From: an uncultured Thermogutta sp.
GTDB taxonomy: Bacteria > Planctomycetota > Planctomycetia > Pirellulales > Thermoguttaceae
DNA: 64,000 nucleotides
Assembly: GCA_937128505.1 (NCBI GenBank)
Contig: CAKZMM010000189.1
Location: forward strand, 1-64,000
Reading direction: 5' to 3'
Made by a program: the position numbers and the translations under genes. This document shows positions 27,701 through 42,700 of this stretch, one piece after another (position 1 is the stretch's first letter; the number at the start of each line of letters is the position of its first letter). Below the pieces are notes generated by a model, which had not been told where the DNA came from, made no database searches, and worked only from the letters and a program-made list of their open reading frames with translations.

Positions 27701-30700
27701 GGCGGCGGAAATACGGCGATCGAGGGAGGTTTTGCTCGTTTCAGCCCCGTGGAGATTTATCAGGCCGAAGTGCGTGTGGTAGGCACCCGCTTCGAATTCA
27801 ATGATGCGGTGGCAGTCGCCGGCACCCGCGGGGGCCGAGGTACGCTTAGCTCTCCGGCGACGATTTTCGTCCGCGGTGCACAGCCGATCATTGTGGCCAA
27901 CGACTTCCTGGGAAATCGTGGCTTCGTAATCAGTATCGACGCCGGGGCACTGAAAGCGTGGAACGTACCGGATTGGGGACGGAGCACCGGGCCGCTTTCT
28001 TCCTACGAGGAGTATGCGGATAACTTCGGGCCGATGGTCCGGAAGAATCGATTCGGTTTGGTGGACAATCTGTCGCTGAGCAACCAGTTCAGTGGAATGG
28101 AGGTCCGCGGTGGCCAGCTCACCACTGAGTCGATTTGGGACGATACGGATATTGTTCACATCCTGCGAAATGAAATCATAATCAGCAATTACCACCACGT
28201 CGGCGGGTTGCGATTACAGAGCAATGCTGCGGGAAGCTTGGTGGTGAAGCTTACCGGCTCCAATGCCGGTTTCACGGCGACGGGTCAAACCGGCGAAATG
28301 GATGATCGCATCGGCGGTATTCTGCAAATTGTGGGAATGCCGGGTCGGCCGGTAATCCTGACGGATTTGGCCGATGATTCGGTCGGAGCCGGCTTCGACA
28401 TTCTGGGCCGGCCTGTGTTCGACACCAATGGAAATGGCCCCAGCGAGGGCTCTCCCGGGGCATGGCGGAGTGTGCGGTTCGATCGCTATGCCCACGACCG
28501 GAATGTGGCTGTGGTTCTCGAACATGAGCCGGGCAGCGGCGTTGCGGTCGATCAGAACGCCAATCCGCTCCTTTCGCAACGGCTGGGAGTGTTGGCTCCC
28601 GAGGAAAAGGCGGGTGATGATATTCAGCGGCTCGGATTTCAAATCGTCGGCTTCATCCGCTTCGACGATCCGGGCGATGTGGACGTCTATCAATTCGACG
28701 CTCGTGCCGGGACAGAAATTTGGGTTGATATCGATTGGAGTAGCTTCGCCCTGGACACGATTGTCGAGTTGGTGACCGTGGATGGGCAAGTTCTGGCCTG
28801 GAGCGACAATTCTCACGAGTACGGCCGCTATGAACACAAGACCGATCCGGACGGTGCCCTTCTCGGTCTCGCCATGGACCGGGATGTCTACCTGCGACAC
28901 GACTTTTACACCATGAATCCGCGCGATGCAGGGTTCCGGGTAGTTCTCCCGGGACCTGCCGGCCAAGTGCGGACGTATTATCTACGCGTTCGCAGCACGT
29001 TGGGAATCGGCAATATCGTTCCGGGCAGTCAGATTACGGAGGGGCAGCAATTCCGCATCACCGATCAAAACGGAACAAGCATTCTCTTTGAGTTTGATCG
29101 AGACGGAGTTTACGCAGCCGGCGCCATACCGGTGGCTTATCAGGGGCTTAACAACTCTCAAGTAGCCCAGGCCATTGTCGATGCCGTCACTACTGCTCGG
29201 CTAACTCGGGGGCTACAGGTTTCGGCGCGAATCCGGGTTGATCAGGTCCTTCAAAACGGCGTTTACGTCGCCACGCCGCACGTCATGTTGGATGGGGTGC
29301 GGGCGAGGTTCGAGCCGGAGACCACTCCGTTCGTTCGGCTTGCTAATACCGCCGGTAAGTATCAATTGCAGGTTCGCCTGCGGGAGATGCAGGAACTTGC
29401 CGGATGCACGGTGGAATATGCGGATATTCGTTATGCCACAAACGGGATTGAGATTCGCGGATTCCCGCAGCATTCACCGCTACTAGGTGAGTCGGCGGAA
29501 ATTCCCGGCGACAATCAAAGCTTCGGCAATGCCCAGGAGCTGGGCAACTTACTGTCGAGCGAGCGAAACGCGATCTCCGTCGTCGGTTATCTCAGTGGTC
29601 GGACAGACGTCGACTGGTATCGGATCGAAATCGATTACGAGGGGATCCAGTCGATCGGTGGTATTAACGACGGGGGGAGTGTCTGGTCGGCTATCTTCGA
29701 TATCGACTATGCAGACGGCATGGCCCGGCCAGACCTTTCGATGTGGGTCTTTGATAGTGCCGGAAGACTGATTTATTTCGGCACCAACTCCAGTGTGGTC
29801 GATGATCTTGCCCTGCCACAAGGCCCCAGTTTGGAAGACTTGGCTCGGGGGTCGATTTGGTCGCGCGATCCGTACATCGGCCCTGTTTACTTGGCGGAGA
29901 GAAACGAAGTTTATTATGTTGCCATAACTTCCGTGCTGGCAACTCCGAGGGTGCTTTCCTCGGTTTTGGGAGGGGATTGGTGCGAAGATAAAACGGCTTA
30001 TCCGCTAGTTCGCGTCGAGCCGATCAATGCGATTGCCCGAGTGGTAGAAGAGCACGTGGAGAGTGGTCCGCGGTCTTTCGTCTCGGCGTTTAACCCGAAT
30101 GCTGACCCCAATCCAAGCAGTAGTCCCGACGGTAACCAACGACTCAGTTTGGTGCCGGATGAGTTCATGCTGGGTGATGTTGTCTTTTATGTTCTGACCG
30201 GTACCGACCTCTATACGGTGGACCCGTTCACGGGTGCCGTCGAGACCGACGTGACCGACTGGGCAGATCCTTATTTGCCGGGGAGCCCCTCGATCTATTA
30301 TCGCGACATTGCGATGCGAAACGACGGGAGACTGATGACGGTCTCCATCGGTCCCGGCGCGAATTTCAATCCGCGGTATCGCGAGTTTGATCTGGGGAAC
30401 GCGAACACTTTAGTGATTGATGTCGATACGGGGATCGACGTAATCCGCCGCGATCCGGCGAATCCCGCGAGCCTTCAAGCGGACCCGAACAATAGCGTCT
30501 ATGTCCAGGCTTTGGTGCATGATTTCCGCAACACAGGGGATCGGGGGCGCCACGTTTTGATCGTAGGCTATATCCCGAACCCCGACCTTGGCGGAACCGG
30601 GGCCACATCGGGCGAGAATTTGGTGTGGCTGCTCAGCTCCGGTGGAACCGCTGTCAACCACCCGCTCATCAATAACGGACAACGTACCTCCGGAAACCGT

Positions 30701-33700
30701 CTGTTTAGCAACATCGTGCCGATTGGCCAACTGTTCACGGCTCCCACCATTCTCGCCAACCCGGCGACGCAGACGGAGGCTCCCTACGGATCACCTGGGG
30801 TTCAGGAGCTGGACTTCGAGGACGGGGATTGGTTCTCCGTTACCTCGGCTGGCGGGACGACTCAAGAATTCGAATTTGATCTAGGGATCGATGTGCGGAT
30901 GGATGTGCAAGGTGCCGCGGCATTCCGCGATGGTCAGTTTTTCAGTATCCGGAATGTCAATAACGGAGTAACTTACACATTCGAGTTCGATAGTGGTCCG
31001 GTAATCGTCGTTCCTGCAACGGCCACGGCGGCTTTAGACGGCGTTTACGTGGTAATCCCCGGTACAGCCCCCGGAGGTGGAAACGTCGACATTATTTTTG
31101 AGTTCGATCGGGATGGAAACCTAACAAATAGCTCCCACGTGCGGGTGCCGTTCACGACGGGGGCTCCTGGAAGTGTGTTGGCCCAGAACTTGGTGGCAGC
31201 GATTAACGCGCAGACTTCGTTCACCGTCGTGGCGACTGCCGTTGGCCGGCGCGTTTCGCTTGTCAACGATCGGACGGATAACACACACGCTTCCAGCGAT
31301 ACTGCCCAAGTGCAGATCGAGGGAAGTCATGGTGTGAGTGGTTTCCGCACCCGGATTGCGTTCGAAGAATCGTGGAGCTCGCAGCAACTCGGTCTGGAAA
31401 TCGAAAGAGTTGTGGACGCTAGCCAAACGTTCGTATTCCCGGCTGCAAACCGGATCGATGCGAGCTATGCGTACCGAACCCCTGGAGGGAGTCCACCTTC
31501 GAGCCCCGGCGATCGGCTGAGTTTCTTTAATGCCGACACATTTACTCGTGGGGGAGGAGTACCGCTCTATTACGTCGAAGGCTCGCCCGGAGTGACCCCT
31601 GGCCGCCAAGTCGTGAGATTTGGCGCGGGGTATACCGGGTCAGAAATGGCGCAGGTTGTTGCTTCGGCTATCAATGCGTCAGGGATCGGTGTCTCGGCGT
31701 CAGCCAGCGGTTACACCGTCGTTCTCTCGGGAGTTGCCGGGACGAATCCGGTGAACCTATCGGGTGCGCCTAATCTTAGTTTCACTGGGGAAGGTGGAGG
31801 AGGGCGAATCACTGGCTTGGCATACCTGCGTGTGCCGGGATTCGTATCCGGACAGGAGTATGTCCTCTTTGCCGTCTCCGATCAGGGTGGACTATTTTAC
31901 GTCACTGGCGAGCAAAGTGCTTATGCGAACGGCGGCTCGTGGGGCTTTATCCCGATAGATCCGCAAGGGGCTCCCCCGTATTTCGCTCGAAACCCGGGTG
32001 CAGGTCCTCAACTCCGGTACATCACTCAGGTCCGCGATCCGCAGGGCAACCCTATCAGCTTCTCCGGCTTGTCGGCCGGTCCTGCAAATGTGGAATTCGG
32101 CGGCTATGCTCAGACGCTGTTCGCTTCGGATTCTTCGGGCCGAGTGTGGGCCATGGATATTTTGGGGAATTTGCTCGGGGTGTTCGCCAATGGCAGCACG
32201 AATATAGATCCGCCAAGTCCTGTGGGCGCGGTGCACGGGGTTGCATTTTCACCGATTGACTACAACCTATGGCATTGGACCTTGCGGCGTAGGGATGATG
32301 CCGGCCATGGAATCTATTCCACGTTGGATACCTCCCGAGTCTCCGCCGAAGGGTACGACCCGTTGATGGAGGGGTTGCGCAGTTATTACTTCGGGTTGGA
32401 TGATCCGACCGATGCCTGGGGCAACCAGAGCCAACCGGGTGCATCGAATTTCACCTCGGGGGAAGGATCCGACGGCAGCCGACTGATGACTTACAACTTG
32501 CCCGGCGGTGCGATCGGGAGCCTTACTACGGGTACCTTCAGCCTGAAAGGCTACACCGCGGCCGATCGCCCCATGCTTTACTTTACTTACTATGCCCATA
32601 CGGAAAATAGCAACGATTTCGACGGGCTCCGGGTGTATGTCTCCAACGACGGTGCCAATTGGACCTTGATAGCCACGAACACCGATCTGAACGATCCTGG
32701 TTTCATCCGCGATGGGATCGAACAGCCCGGGTATGGTGGCTACATCCGCGAAATCCATGACCTGGGAGGCAATTGGCGGCAGGCACGTATCGATTTGAGC
32801 CAATTCGCCGGGTTGGATAAGTTGCGGATTCGCTTCGACTTCAGCACGGCCAGCGATATGGATGTTGGCGATCCGCAAACCGGGGGCTCGTACTTGGTAG
32901 CCCCGGCGGCCGCTCAGCTCCGCGATGGGCAAACCTTCGTACTCGGCAATTCGAGCTTGAATATCGCCGATGTTACGTTCGAGATCGATATGGGCTATGC
33001 CTTGGTGTTCCCCAATGCAGCCGGGGTTCAAATCAAGGAAAGCCCGACTACCGGACTCGGAGAGTACGTCGATATTGGGGACGGTGGTTCAACGATCCGC
33101 TTCGAGTTTGATAAAGATGGCAGGGTGGGGCCGGCCGTGCCCGGAATTTCACGGGTGGTACCCGTGAGGATCACCGATGCCATGACGACACGGCAAGTGG
33201 CCGATCTGTTGGCTGCGGCCATCAATGCAGAGCGTACTGCTGGTCGATTGGCCGTGCAGGCATTTGTGCCGGAGGATGCAATCTTCCAGGGCTCCGCGGG
33301 AAATCGTGTCTTCTTGATCGGCGCCCAATCGGTTGCTCGCGGGACTCACTATACGGGGGCACCGATTGCGCTGGCAGTCGAAGGAAGTGCGCCGGGACAA
33401 TACACGGCGGGCAGAACGCCGGTTTATTTGCGGCCCGATATGACCCAGCTTGAAGTCTCTAGAGTCATCACGGCGACGGTAAACCGGCGATTCCGTGTGG
33501 TGCCCGATCAGATTTACATTCGCCCCTTGACCACGGCAGCAAGCCTGAATAACACGGTCTTCACGATTACCGGTTTGGACGGTGGAAACGTTCCGCGATA
33601 TGCCGTCTTTGGCTTCACCACAGTGCTGAGCGCTCCGCAGATTGTCCCGCCGAGTTCGCTACCCGCCTTGCCCCCCGGTGTCCGAGTCGATTATGCCGTA

Positions 33701-36700
33701 TTGGTGGGGCTACAAGGCGCAACCACGCCGGCGGCCATTGCCTCGCGAATTGCCGCGGCCATCAATCTACTGCGGACAAGCGTGGGATTCCAAGTTACGG
33801 CAGCCAGTACCCCTGAGGGATTGGTGCAGCTTTCCGGGCCGCAAACGGCCTTCGATGGGCTAAACCTTGTCAGTCCGACCAATAGCCCGCTGCGGGCAAG
33901 CGACCTCAATCAGACGACGATCAAGCTTGATGAGCGATTGTCGGATACCCGTCGACAGGTCGAACCGCTCATGCGGGTATTCCAGGTAAGGGCTTCAGAC
34001 CCTGGGCCTCTTTACTACTCAGAAACGCTGCAGGGGGATTCGCCCGACAAGAGCTTTGGGACTACGGCGCGGAACAACAATCGTTTCTTCGATTATCGCC
34101 GCGGACAAAATAACAACTTCGAAGGGTGGTACATTGATGATATCGTTATCGGCTTTGCGGAACGCGGTGAGATGGTCACCAATGCCCCTGCGGGGGTAAC
34201 CGACTTCGATTTTCTCCGCGCCCCCCTGATAACCGATCCGATCGTGATTACAGGAAGTTACCAGTTAGAAATTCGGCGCGGCGACGAGTTTGGCGTGCTA
34301 CTCACCCCGCCGGACAGCCCGTATAAAGTTTTGCGTTTAACAGGCTCGGCCGATACGAACGATCGTTGGGCCCAGGCCATCACGATCCGGATACCCGCCG
34401 CAGCAGATTTGGGGCACGGAGATCGGTTCTGGATCGAAGACGGAGTGAACCGGCAAGAGTTCGTCTTCCTGGATCAGACAATCGGCGGTGCGACCGGCAA
34501 TGCGCTCCCGGTCTATTTCACCACAGCACAGGCGCCGGGGACTATAGCGTCTCGTGTCGCTGCGGCAATCAACCAGGCTTACAGTCTGGGCCGATTGAAA
34601 GTGACGGCCTTGTCCATGGGTACCAGCGACCGGGTGAACCTTTGGGGCGCCACTTATGTGGGCGGTACCCTGGGAGGCGAATCCGCGGTTACCGGCACCA
34701 AGCCGGCCGGTCCGATCAACCAGATCGTATTCGGTTCGGTGGAAGCACCGACGATTCAGCGCGTGCGACTGCTGATGTCCGCCGGCTTTGGGATCCGGCA
34801 CCGCGATACTTTCCGCTTGGAGGATGGAACGAATGCGGTGGACTTCATCTTCCTGCACTACCTCAGCGGCGAGACGCCGGAACCCGGGGTTTACGGAATC
34901 GTCTTTGACTTCGGGATGTCGGCCGAGCGGATTGGCGCTCTGGTCGTCCAAGCCATCAACCAGGCGTATGCCGACGGACGGCTGACCTTACGAGCCAGCC
35001 CCGGTCCGGTCACAGGTATGGTCGATTTGACCGCTGAGGACCCGCAGATGCGGATCACAGTAACCGGTCTCCAGTACACGACGTTCTTCGACCCGGTTGC
35101 GGTACCCGGGGTGACTCAATTCTACCCCAACCCGGCGGGTCATCCGATTGTGGGAGATCGGAATCACTTCCGCGAGAAGGGTCAGATCATCATTAATGGC
35201 GTGAATATTATGTATGCCCAGGGTTGGGGTATCCGGGTCGAGCCGGCGGCCCGAGATGCAGACGGCAATTGGCCCTTCCCCGCGTCGGGCCGGTGGATGA
35301 ACGCGGCCTATCCCACCGCAACTCCTGGCGCGATGTGGGTGCCCGGGGTCTCGTTGATTAACAATATCGTCGCATACAGCGGCTCCGGCGGGATTTATTT
35401 TGGCGGTGACACGGGGCAGCCTGTGGGGGCGATCCCCTTTGGTCGGATTGTGAACAACACGGTCGTAGGACCGATTTTGGCCGGGGATGACCCAGCCGGT
35501 GTGGGCATCCAAGTGGGTCCGAATGCGACCCCAACGCTCCTCAACAACATCATCGCCGGTTGGCAGATCGGGGTTCAGGTCCACCCCACTTCTTCCAGCA
35601 CGGTCCTTGGGGCCAACACGTTCCAACTGAACGCAGTGAACACGGTAGGGACGACGCCGGGGAGTTTTGCGGATATCCTCAGTGCCACCGATCCACTATT
35701 TGTCAATGCGGCACGGGGGAATTTCTACCCGGATCACGGCTCTCGCGTGATCGATAGCTCGTTGGATGCCCTCCAAGAGCGAGCCGATTACTACAGTGCC
35801 GTGCTCCAACCGCTGGGAATCCCGCCGTCACCGATCCTGGCGCCCACGCTGGATATCTTCGGGCAATTGCGGCAGGATGATCCGCGCGTGGCCCCACCGC
35901 CTGGCTTGGGTGCCAACGTGTTCAAAGACCGCGGGGCGGTGGACCGGGTCGATTTCTTCGGACCCACGGCCGCGATTCTCATTCCGGCGGATAACGGCCC
36001 CGATGATCGCAACCCGAGTTTGAACGATGTCACACTTGCCGGTATTCGGGTAATGCAATTTGTCATCGGGCTTTCTGATATTGGAGTGGGCATCGATGAT
36101 GCTACGGTCGTAGCGCAAGCTGTTCGGGTGTGGCGAGATGATCGCACGCGGCCGCTCCAAGAGGGAGTTGATTATCTCTTCAGCTACAATGCGACGAATA
36201 ATGAGATCTACCTCTACCCGGCTGCGGGCGTGTGGCGCACCGGTTACCTCTACACCGTCGAATTGGATCGCAATTTGATCCGCGACTTGGCGAATAATCC
36301 TCTCCAACCGAATCGGCCGCAGCCACATCCGCAGTTTGGCGATTGCTACTTCCAACTCAATCTCGCGGGGATCGATTACGGCGATGCCCCCGATGCACCG
36401 TATCCATCGCTTTTGGCCAATAACGGTGCTCGACACTTGATCATGTCCGGCTATTACCTGGGGACTGGCGCGACCACAGAACTCGACTCCTCCCAGGCAA
36501 CTCCTGACCGATTTGATGACGGTGTGCAGTTCCAATTCGGCGGTGTAGTTCGGGTGGAGCGAAACCCGGCCAATCCCGCAGAGCGGCACGGCGTCAATGT
36601 GTATGTGAGCGTGCCCACCACTTGGAATGTAGGCCCCACCGACACGGTGGGCTATCTGAACGCCTGGATAGATTTCAATCGCGACGGCGATTGGGCCGAT

Positions 36701-39700
36701 CCGGGCGAGCAAATCTTCGCGAACTTGCCGCTCAACGCCGGACAGAATAATTATGATTTCGGCACCGGAAAGCTGGTGTTCACGGTGCCGCACACGGCTC
36801 AGTTGGGTGTAACTTGGGCCCGCTTCCGGCTTTCAACCTATCCGTTTACGCCGGAAAACGCACTGAGCTATGTCGGCGAAGCCAATGACGGCGAAGTTGA
36901 AGATTACGAAATCGAGCTCGTCTCCGCCTACCGTGATTGGGGTGATGCGCCGGCCAGCTATCCGGTCACGCGGGTCAACAATGGCGCTTATCACGCGATT
37001 GTCGGCCCGAACAACCCGCATTTGGCTTTCCCCGACCAAAATAATCCGGGCCGGTTCTTGGCCGCACCGGACGCCGAGCGTGAGGGGCAAGCGACGGCCG
37101 AGGCTTTAGGTGACGATCGGGCTGGTGACGATGACGAAAACGGCGTGCGGATAGTGTTCATTAGCCCCGGTTATGTGCCGCAAATCACGGTTTATGCGGC
37201 AGCCCCGGGTTGGCTGAATGCATGGATCGACCTAAACGTTGATGGCGATTGGGACGATCCGGGTGAAAAAATCGTGGATGGGGTCTGGCTGACCGCCGGT
37301 GAGCACCGCTTGCATGATGAACTGGTGCTCAGCCCGATACCCGATACGATTCCGTTGGGCTACACCTTCGTCCGATTCCGCTTCAGCGACAATGTGCGAT
37401 ACCTGAATCCGGGCGGCGGGAATCCAGACCCACTGGGGCCCGATCCGAACGGTGAGGTGGAAGATTACCGAGTGCCGGTCATAATCGCTCCGGAAGATTT
37501 CGGCGATGCTCCGGCAACCTATGGCACCGTGGTTGCCGACAATGGGGCGCGGCATGTGATCGTGCCGGGGATCCATCTCGGGTTTGTGGCTCCGGATCTG
37601 GATCTGGATGGCCAGCCTGATCCCGTGGCTCAAGGCGATGATACCGATCTTGACGGGGATGACGAAGATGGGTTGATCGCCTATGGCCGCATCGTGCCGG
37701 GTGAGCCGCTGGATTCGCGGCTTGTTCCGGGCGAGCTTGCGCGATTGGTTGTGCGGGTAACCGGCGTGGGTTATCTGAGTGCGTGGATCGACTTTAACCG
37801 CGACGGGCAATTTGCCGACTATATCGACCCGGCAAGCGGCCTTGTGGTGCGTGAGCAAGTTTTGGCGGGGCAGTTTATCTCCGATGATAGCGCGCCGTTT
37901 GAATTCGATATCGCAGTTCCCTCCGGTTTGACGGCGGGGCCCACCTTCTTGCGGCTGCGGTATAGCAGCGCTCAATACGCGGTGATGAGCCCCATCGGAC
38001 CGGCGCCGGACGGTGAAGTCGAAGATCATCAGGTCCGAATCGAGATTGGCAATTCAACGATTCGCGGTTGGAAGTTTAACGACCGGAATGCCAATACCCG
38101 TTGGGATACCCAGCTGGCCGGTATTGTGCCTGCCATCCAACCTGCCCCGTTGGGTAGCGGGACCACGGTGCTTCTGCTGACCAACAATGGAACATATGGG
38201 CCTGTATCGTTCGGCTTCAACTTCGAGTTCTATGGCGGAACTTACCAACAGTTTTACATTAGCAATAACGGGGCCATATCGTTCGGCTCGCCGGTGGCCA
38301 CTTTCGACCCGGCCGGCTTCCCGCAATCCGTGCCGATGATTGCGCCGTTCTGGGCGGACGTGGATACCCGGTTGGCCGGCGGCCTAGTGGAACTGGTCCA
38401 CGGTACGAATCCCTTCAACGGAAACCCGTTTGTTCAGGTCAACTGGGTGAATGTCGGTTACTTCGATCGTACCAATCCGGCAAACGTGCCGAATTTGAGC
38501 AAACGGAATAGCTTCTCGCTGTATATCGAGGATGATCCGCTGGGGGATGTTGTTGCCTTCATTTACCACGGACTCCAGTGGACCACCGGCGATCCTCAAG
38601 GCGTAAATGGCTTGGGTGCCCCGGGGGCGGAGATTGGGTTCAATGCCGGTGACGGGGCGAATTTCGCCCGGTTGATGCGGCCCACCACTACTGCCGACCT
38701 GAACGAGTTGGTTACCCGGCAGACGCACGGCTTCCGGATGGATCCGAGCACCGGCACACCGAGCGGTCGCGAGCCCGGCTTGCCGGGGGTGGTGGTGTAC
38801 ATTGACCAAAACAATAACGGAGTGCGAGATCCCGGTGAACGCTGGACCGTAAGCCGGAGCGATGATCCGAATACTCCACAGGATGAAGCCGGATACTTCG
38901 AATTCACGGGGTTGTTCCCCGGGAATTATCTGGTCCGTGAGGAACTGGCCGGTGCCTGGAACGAATGGGTGCAAACTTATCCGCAACAAGGGGTTCGCAC
39001 TTATCGTGGGACCAACGTCCTCGGTCTGGTGGCAGTGGCCCCGAGCCGAATCGCCGACGGGGACCAGTTCGCTCTATCGGATGGCTCGGTACGTGTGAAC
39101 TTCGAATTTGACAACGATTTCTCGCTACGGGATCCGAGCGCGGTCCGGATCAGCCTGACGGGTCTGGTCAATGCTCCGCAGGTAGCCAATGCGATCGTGG
39201 GGGCCGTGAATAGTGCTCGGCTTACCCGCGGGTTGAATATCACGCCGGCGGCGATCGGCGATCTGGTGCAACTGACCGCGCCGCAGATCTTCGTAACGCC
39301 CACGAGCTATCCGTGGTCGCATCGCTTCAGCGCTCCGGCAGGGGCTCAACTACCGGATGGTCGCACCTTCGCCGTGGGTGACGGCAATGTGCGGGTAGTG
39401 TTCGAATTCGACCACGACGGCACACCCACGAACCCCGGCAGCGGTAATGTGCTGGTTAACGTTGCTGGCCTTACCGCCGACCAAGTTGCGGCCGCAATAG
39501 CCGCGGCGGTCAACAACGCCGCTTCCTCTGCCGGGATGAACGTCTGGGCCAGTGCGCTGGGATCTTCCGTCACTTTGAGCGGGCGAACCTTGATCTTCGA
39601 AGCTCTCAGCAGTGGTTTGCCGCCTGGGCCGGTACGAATTAATCCCGATGGTTCGTACAGCATCCAGTTGGCTGCCGCGCAAACGGTAAGCGACATCAAT

Positions 39701-42700
39701 TTCGGTAACTATCTGCGGCCGCGGGTGCAGGTGACCGGGGCGCGAATCACCGAGGGGAACCACGGAGATTTGCGAGAGGTTGAGATCACCTTCAGCATGA
39801 CGCGGTCGTTCGGTGCCCCGGTAGACATTACTTTCAGCACGGTTGATGGTACGGCCACCTCGGACGACGACTATTTGCTGCGATCCGGCGCATTGCGGCT
39901 GCAAGCGGAAGGGGTACCACGAGGAGTTTGGACGTATCGGCCCATCACCTCGAATGAGGATAACGATTACGACTTCCAAATCTCGGGTCAAAGCATTGTG
40001 ATTCAGGCGATTGACCCGGCAGCCGAAGGCGGCGACTGGGAAATCTTCCTATATGACTTGAGCACGGAGACCTTGGTCCGGGTCACAAATAACACCAGTG
40101 ATGATCGCTTTAGCGCCGTGCACCGCCGAGGGGACTTGACGTATATCGTGTGGGTCGGCGCTGATCCAGTCGCTGGCCAGAGAGACACGGAAATTTTCCT
40201 GCGGGTCTATCGCTCGGGGGTCGGCTTCCTGTCGCCAGTAATCCAACTGACAAATAATGCCTATGACGACGGTGGTCCGCAGATCTCCGACGCCTACATC
40301 ACATGGTGGGGGCGGGTCACTACCACTAATACGGAGATTTTTGCCTTCGACCTGATCGGTGGTTTGAACAGCTCGTATCAGGTCGTGTCGGCTCCCATCA
40401 ACATTTCCAACAATATTTACAGCGATTACGAACCTCAGGTCTCTGGCAGCAACATCGTCTGGTACGGTTTCGATGGCTTTGATACCGAGATCTTCCACTG
40501 GAGTCCCATCACCGGCACGAGCCGGCTCACCAGCAACGGAATAACCGACGTAGGACCGCGGATCGACGGAAGCAACATCGTGTGGCGGGGGTTTGACGGT
40601 CAAGATTACGAGCTATTCCACTATAGCTTGACAACGGGCGTGGTCACCCAAATTACCGACAACACCACGGCGGATAATGCGCCGGCTATTTCGGGAAATC
40701 ATTTGGTTTGGCAAGGGCAAGTCGGCGGCCAGTGGGAGATTCTGTACTACAACCTTGCGAACTTGGGTACCGGGGTGCCGCCTCAGAATATTTCTGCCAA
40801 TGCTTTGTATGATGCGTACCCGCAAATTTCGGGGAACCGCGTCGTTTGGCACACCTGGGACGGCAACGACTGGGAAGTGTTCTATTTCGAAATCGGCAGC
40901 GGTATGATCGCCCAAAACATATCCAGCAATACCGTCTACGACTGGTACCCACAGGTTTCGGGCGACTCGATCGTCTGGCGAAGTTACGACGGTGATGATT
41001 ATGAAATCATGGTCGCCAGTTATCAGGAACCGCGGGTGACCGCCTCGGTTCGGGTGACCATCGTCGGCGATAATCACCGCGAGCCGGACGAGTATTTCTT
41101 GATGCGGATTTTGAGCGCTTCGATTCCGGGACTCGGTCCTGGCGCGGCGATCATCTCGCAGCCGGATGCTCCTATTTGGATCCTAAATGATGACCACCGC
41201 GGTTATGGGATTGACTTCGGCGATGCCCCCAACAGCTATCGTACTGTAGTGGCGGATAACGGGGCCCGACATCTCATCGACCCCGCGGTGTACCTCGGCA
41301 GTCGCATCGATAGCGAAGTGGATGGTCAGCCGAGGAGCGACGGCCTGGGTGACGACCTCGCCGGTTTGGCCGACGAAGATGGTGTGCTCTTCATCTCGCC
41401 GCTGATTCCCGGTCAGCGAGCCCAGGTGGTGGTGACGGCTTCGGTGCCCGGCTATTTGAGTGCTTGGATTGACTTCAATCGCGATGGCAATTGGGGTGAT
41501 CCAAACAATCCACTTAACCCCGTGGACCTTAACGAACAGATCTTCACCGATCAGCGGCTTTCAGCAGGTCCGAACGTTCTGAGCTTCACCGTGCCAGCCG
41601 ACGCGATGCTGGGCACGACCTTTGCCCGATTCCGCTTTAGCACCGCACAAGGGCTGAGCTACGTGGGGACGGCTTTGGACGGCGAGGTGGAAGATTATCA
41701 GGTGACGCTCGTGCCCACCCGGCCCACGGGTATTTGGCAGCGGGGGAAAGTAGTCTTCTTCGAGGGAACCGGTGCTAACGACACCTTCGAGTTCAGCCCC
41801 GGCAGCCCCGGCGGCCGACATGTGGTGGTCTTTAACGGCACCCGGTATGAGTATCTCGCTAGCGCGGTCGATACGATTGTGTTCAATGGGGCGGGCGGCC
41901 GCGACTCCGCCGTGCTCAACGGTACCAGCGGTGCGGAGGAGGCTGAACTTCGACCTGGTATCGGAGTGCTTAAAGGCTCGTACTTCTTGGTTTGTGTCAC
42001 CGATGCGGAGACCGTCACGGTCAATGGCCGGGGCGGTGCTGACACGGGTAGAATGTACGCCTTGGCCGGCACCAAGGATAAGTTTACCGGCACTTCCACC
42101 TACGCTAGCCTGGCCGCCGGGATCTACACCAATCGGCTAAACAACTTCCCGCGTGTCCAAGTCTTCGGTAATCCGGGAGAAACCAGCGACGAAGCCCGGT
42201 TGTACGGTTCGGCGGCGATCTCCGAGACCTTCATCGGCACCCCGGATTCTGTGGTCATGAACGGCGGGAGCTATCGGATTCAGGTCGATTCCTTCCGCTG
42301 GAATTACGCCTACGGTAACGGTGCGGGGGATAAAGCCGAACTGTATGATCGGCCCACGACCCGCGATTGGCTGGTTGCGGATCCGACATACGCGAGACTA
42401 TCGGGCAGTGGCTTTTACATCTGGGCTCGGGATTTTGCCCAAGTGTTTGCCCAAGCGAGGGGCGGCACCGACGGCGTTACCCTGTATGATAATCCGTCCG
42501 GCGTGGATACCTTCCTGGCTTCGCCGACCGAGGCCGTGCTCTCCGGCAGCGGCTATGTGATCCGCGCGGAAGGATTCCGAACTGTCACGGCCCAGTCGCG
42601 AGGCGGCAATGATACGGCGTCCTTGTATGACGACCCGACCACGTTCGATCGGCTCGAGACCACGCCCGAATATGCCGTCTACTACGGCAGCAGGTTCAAT

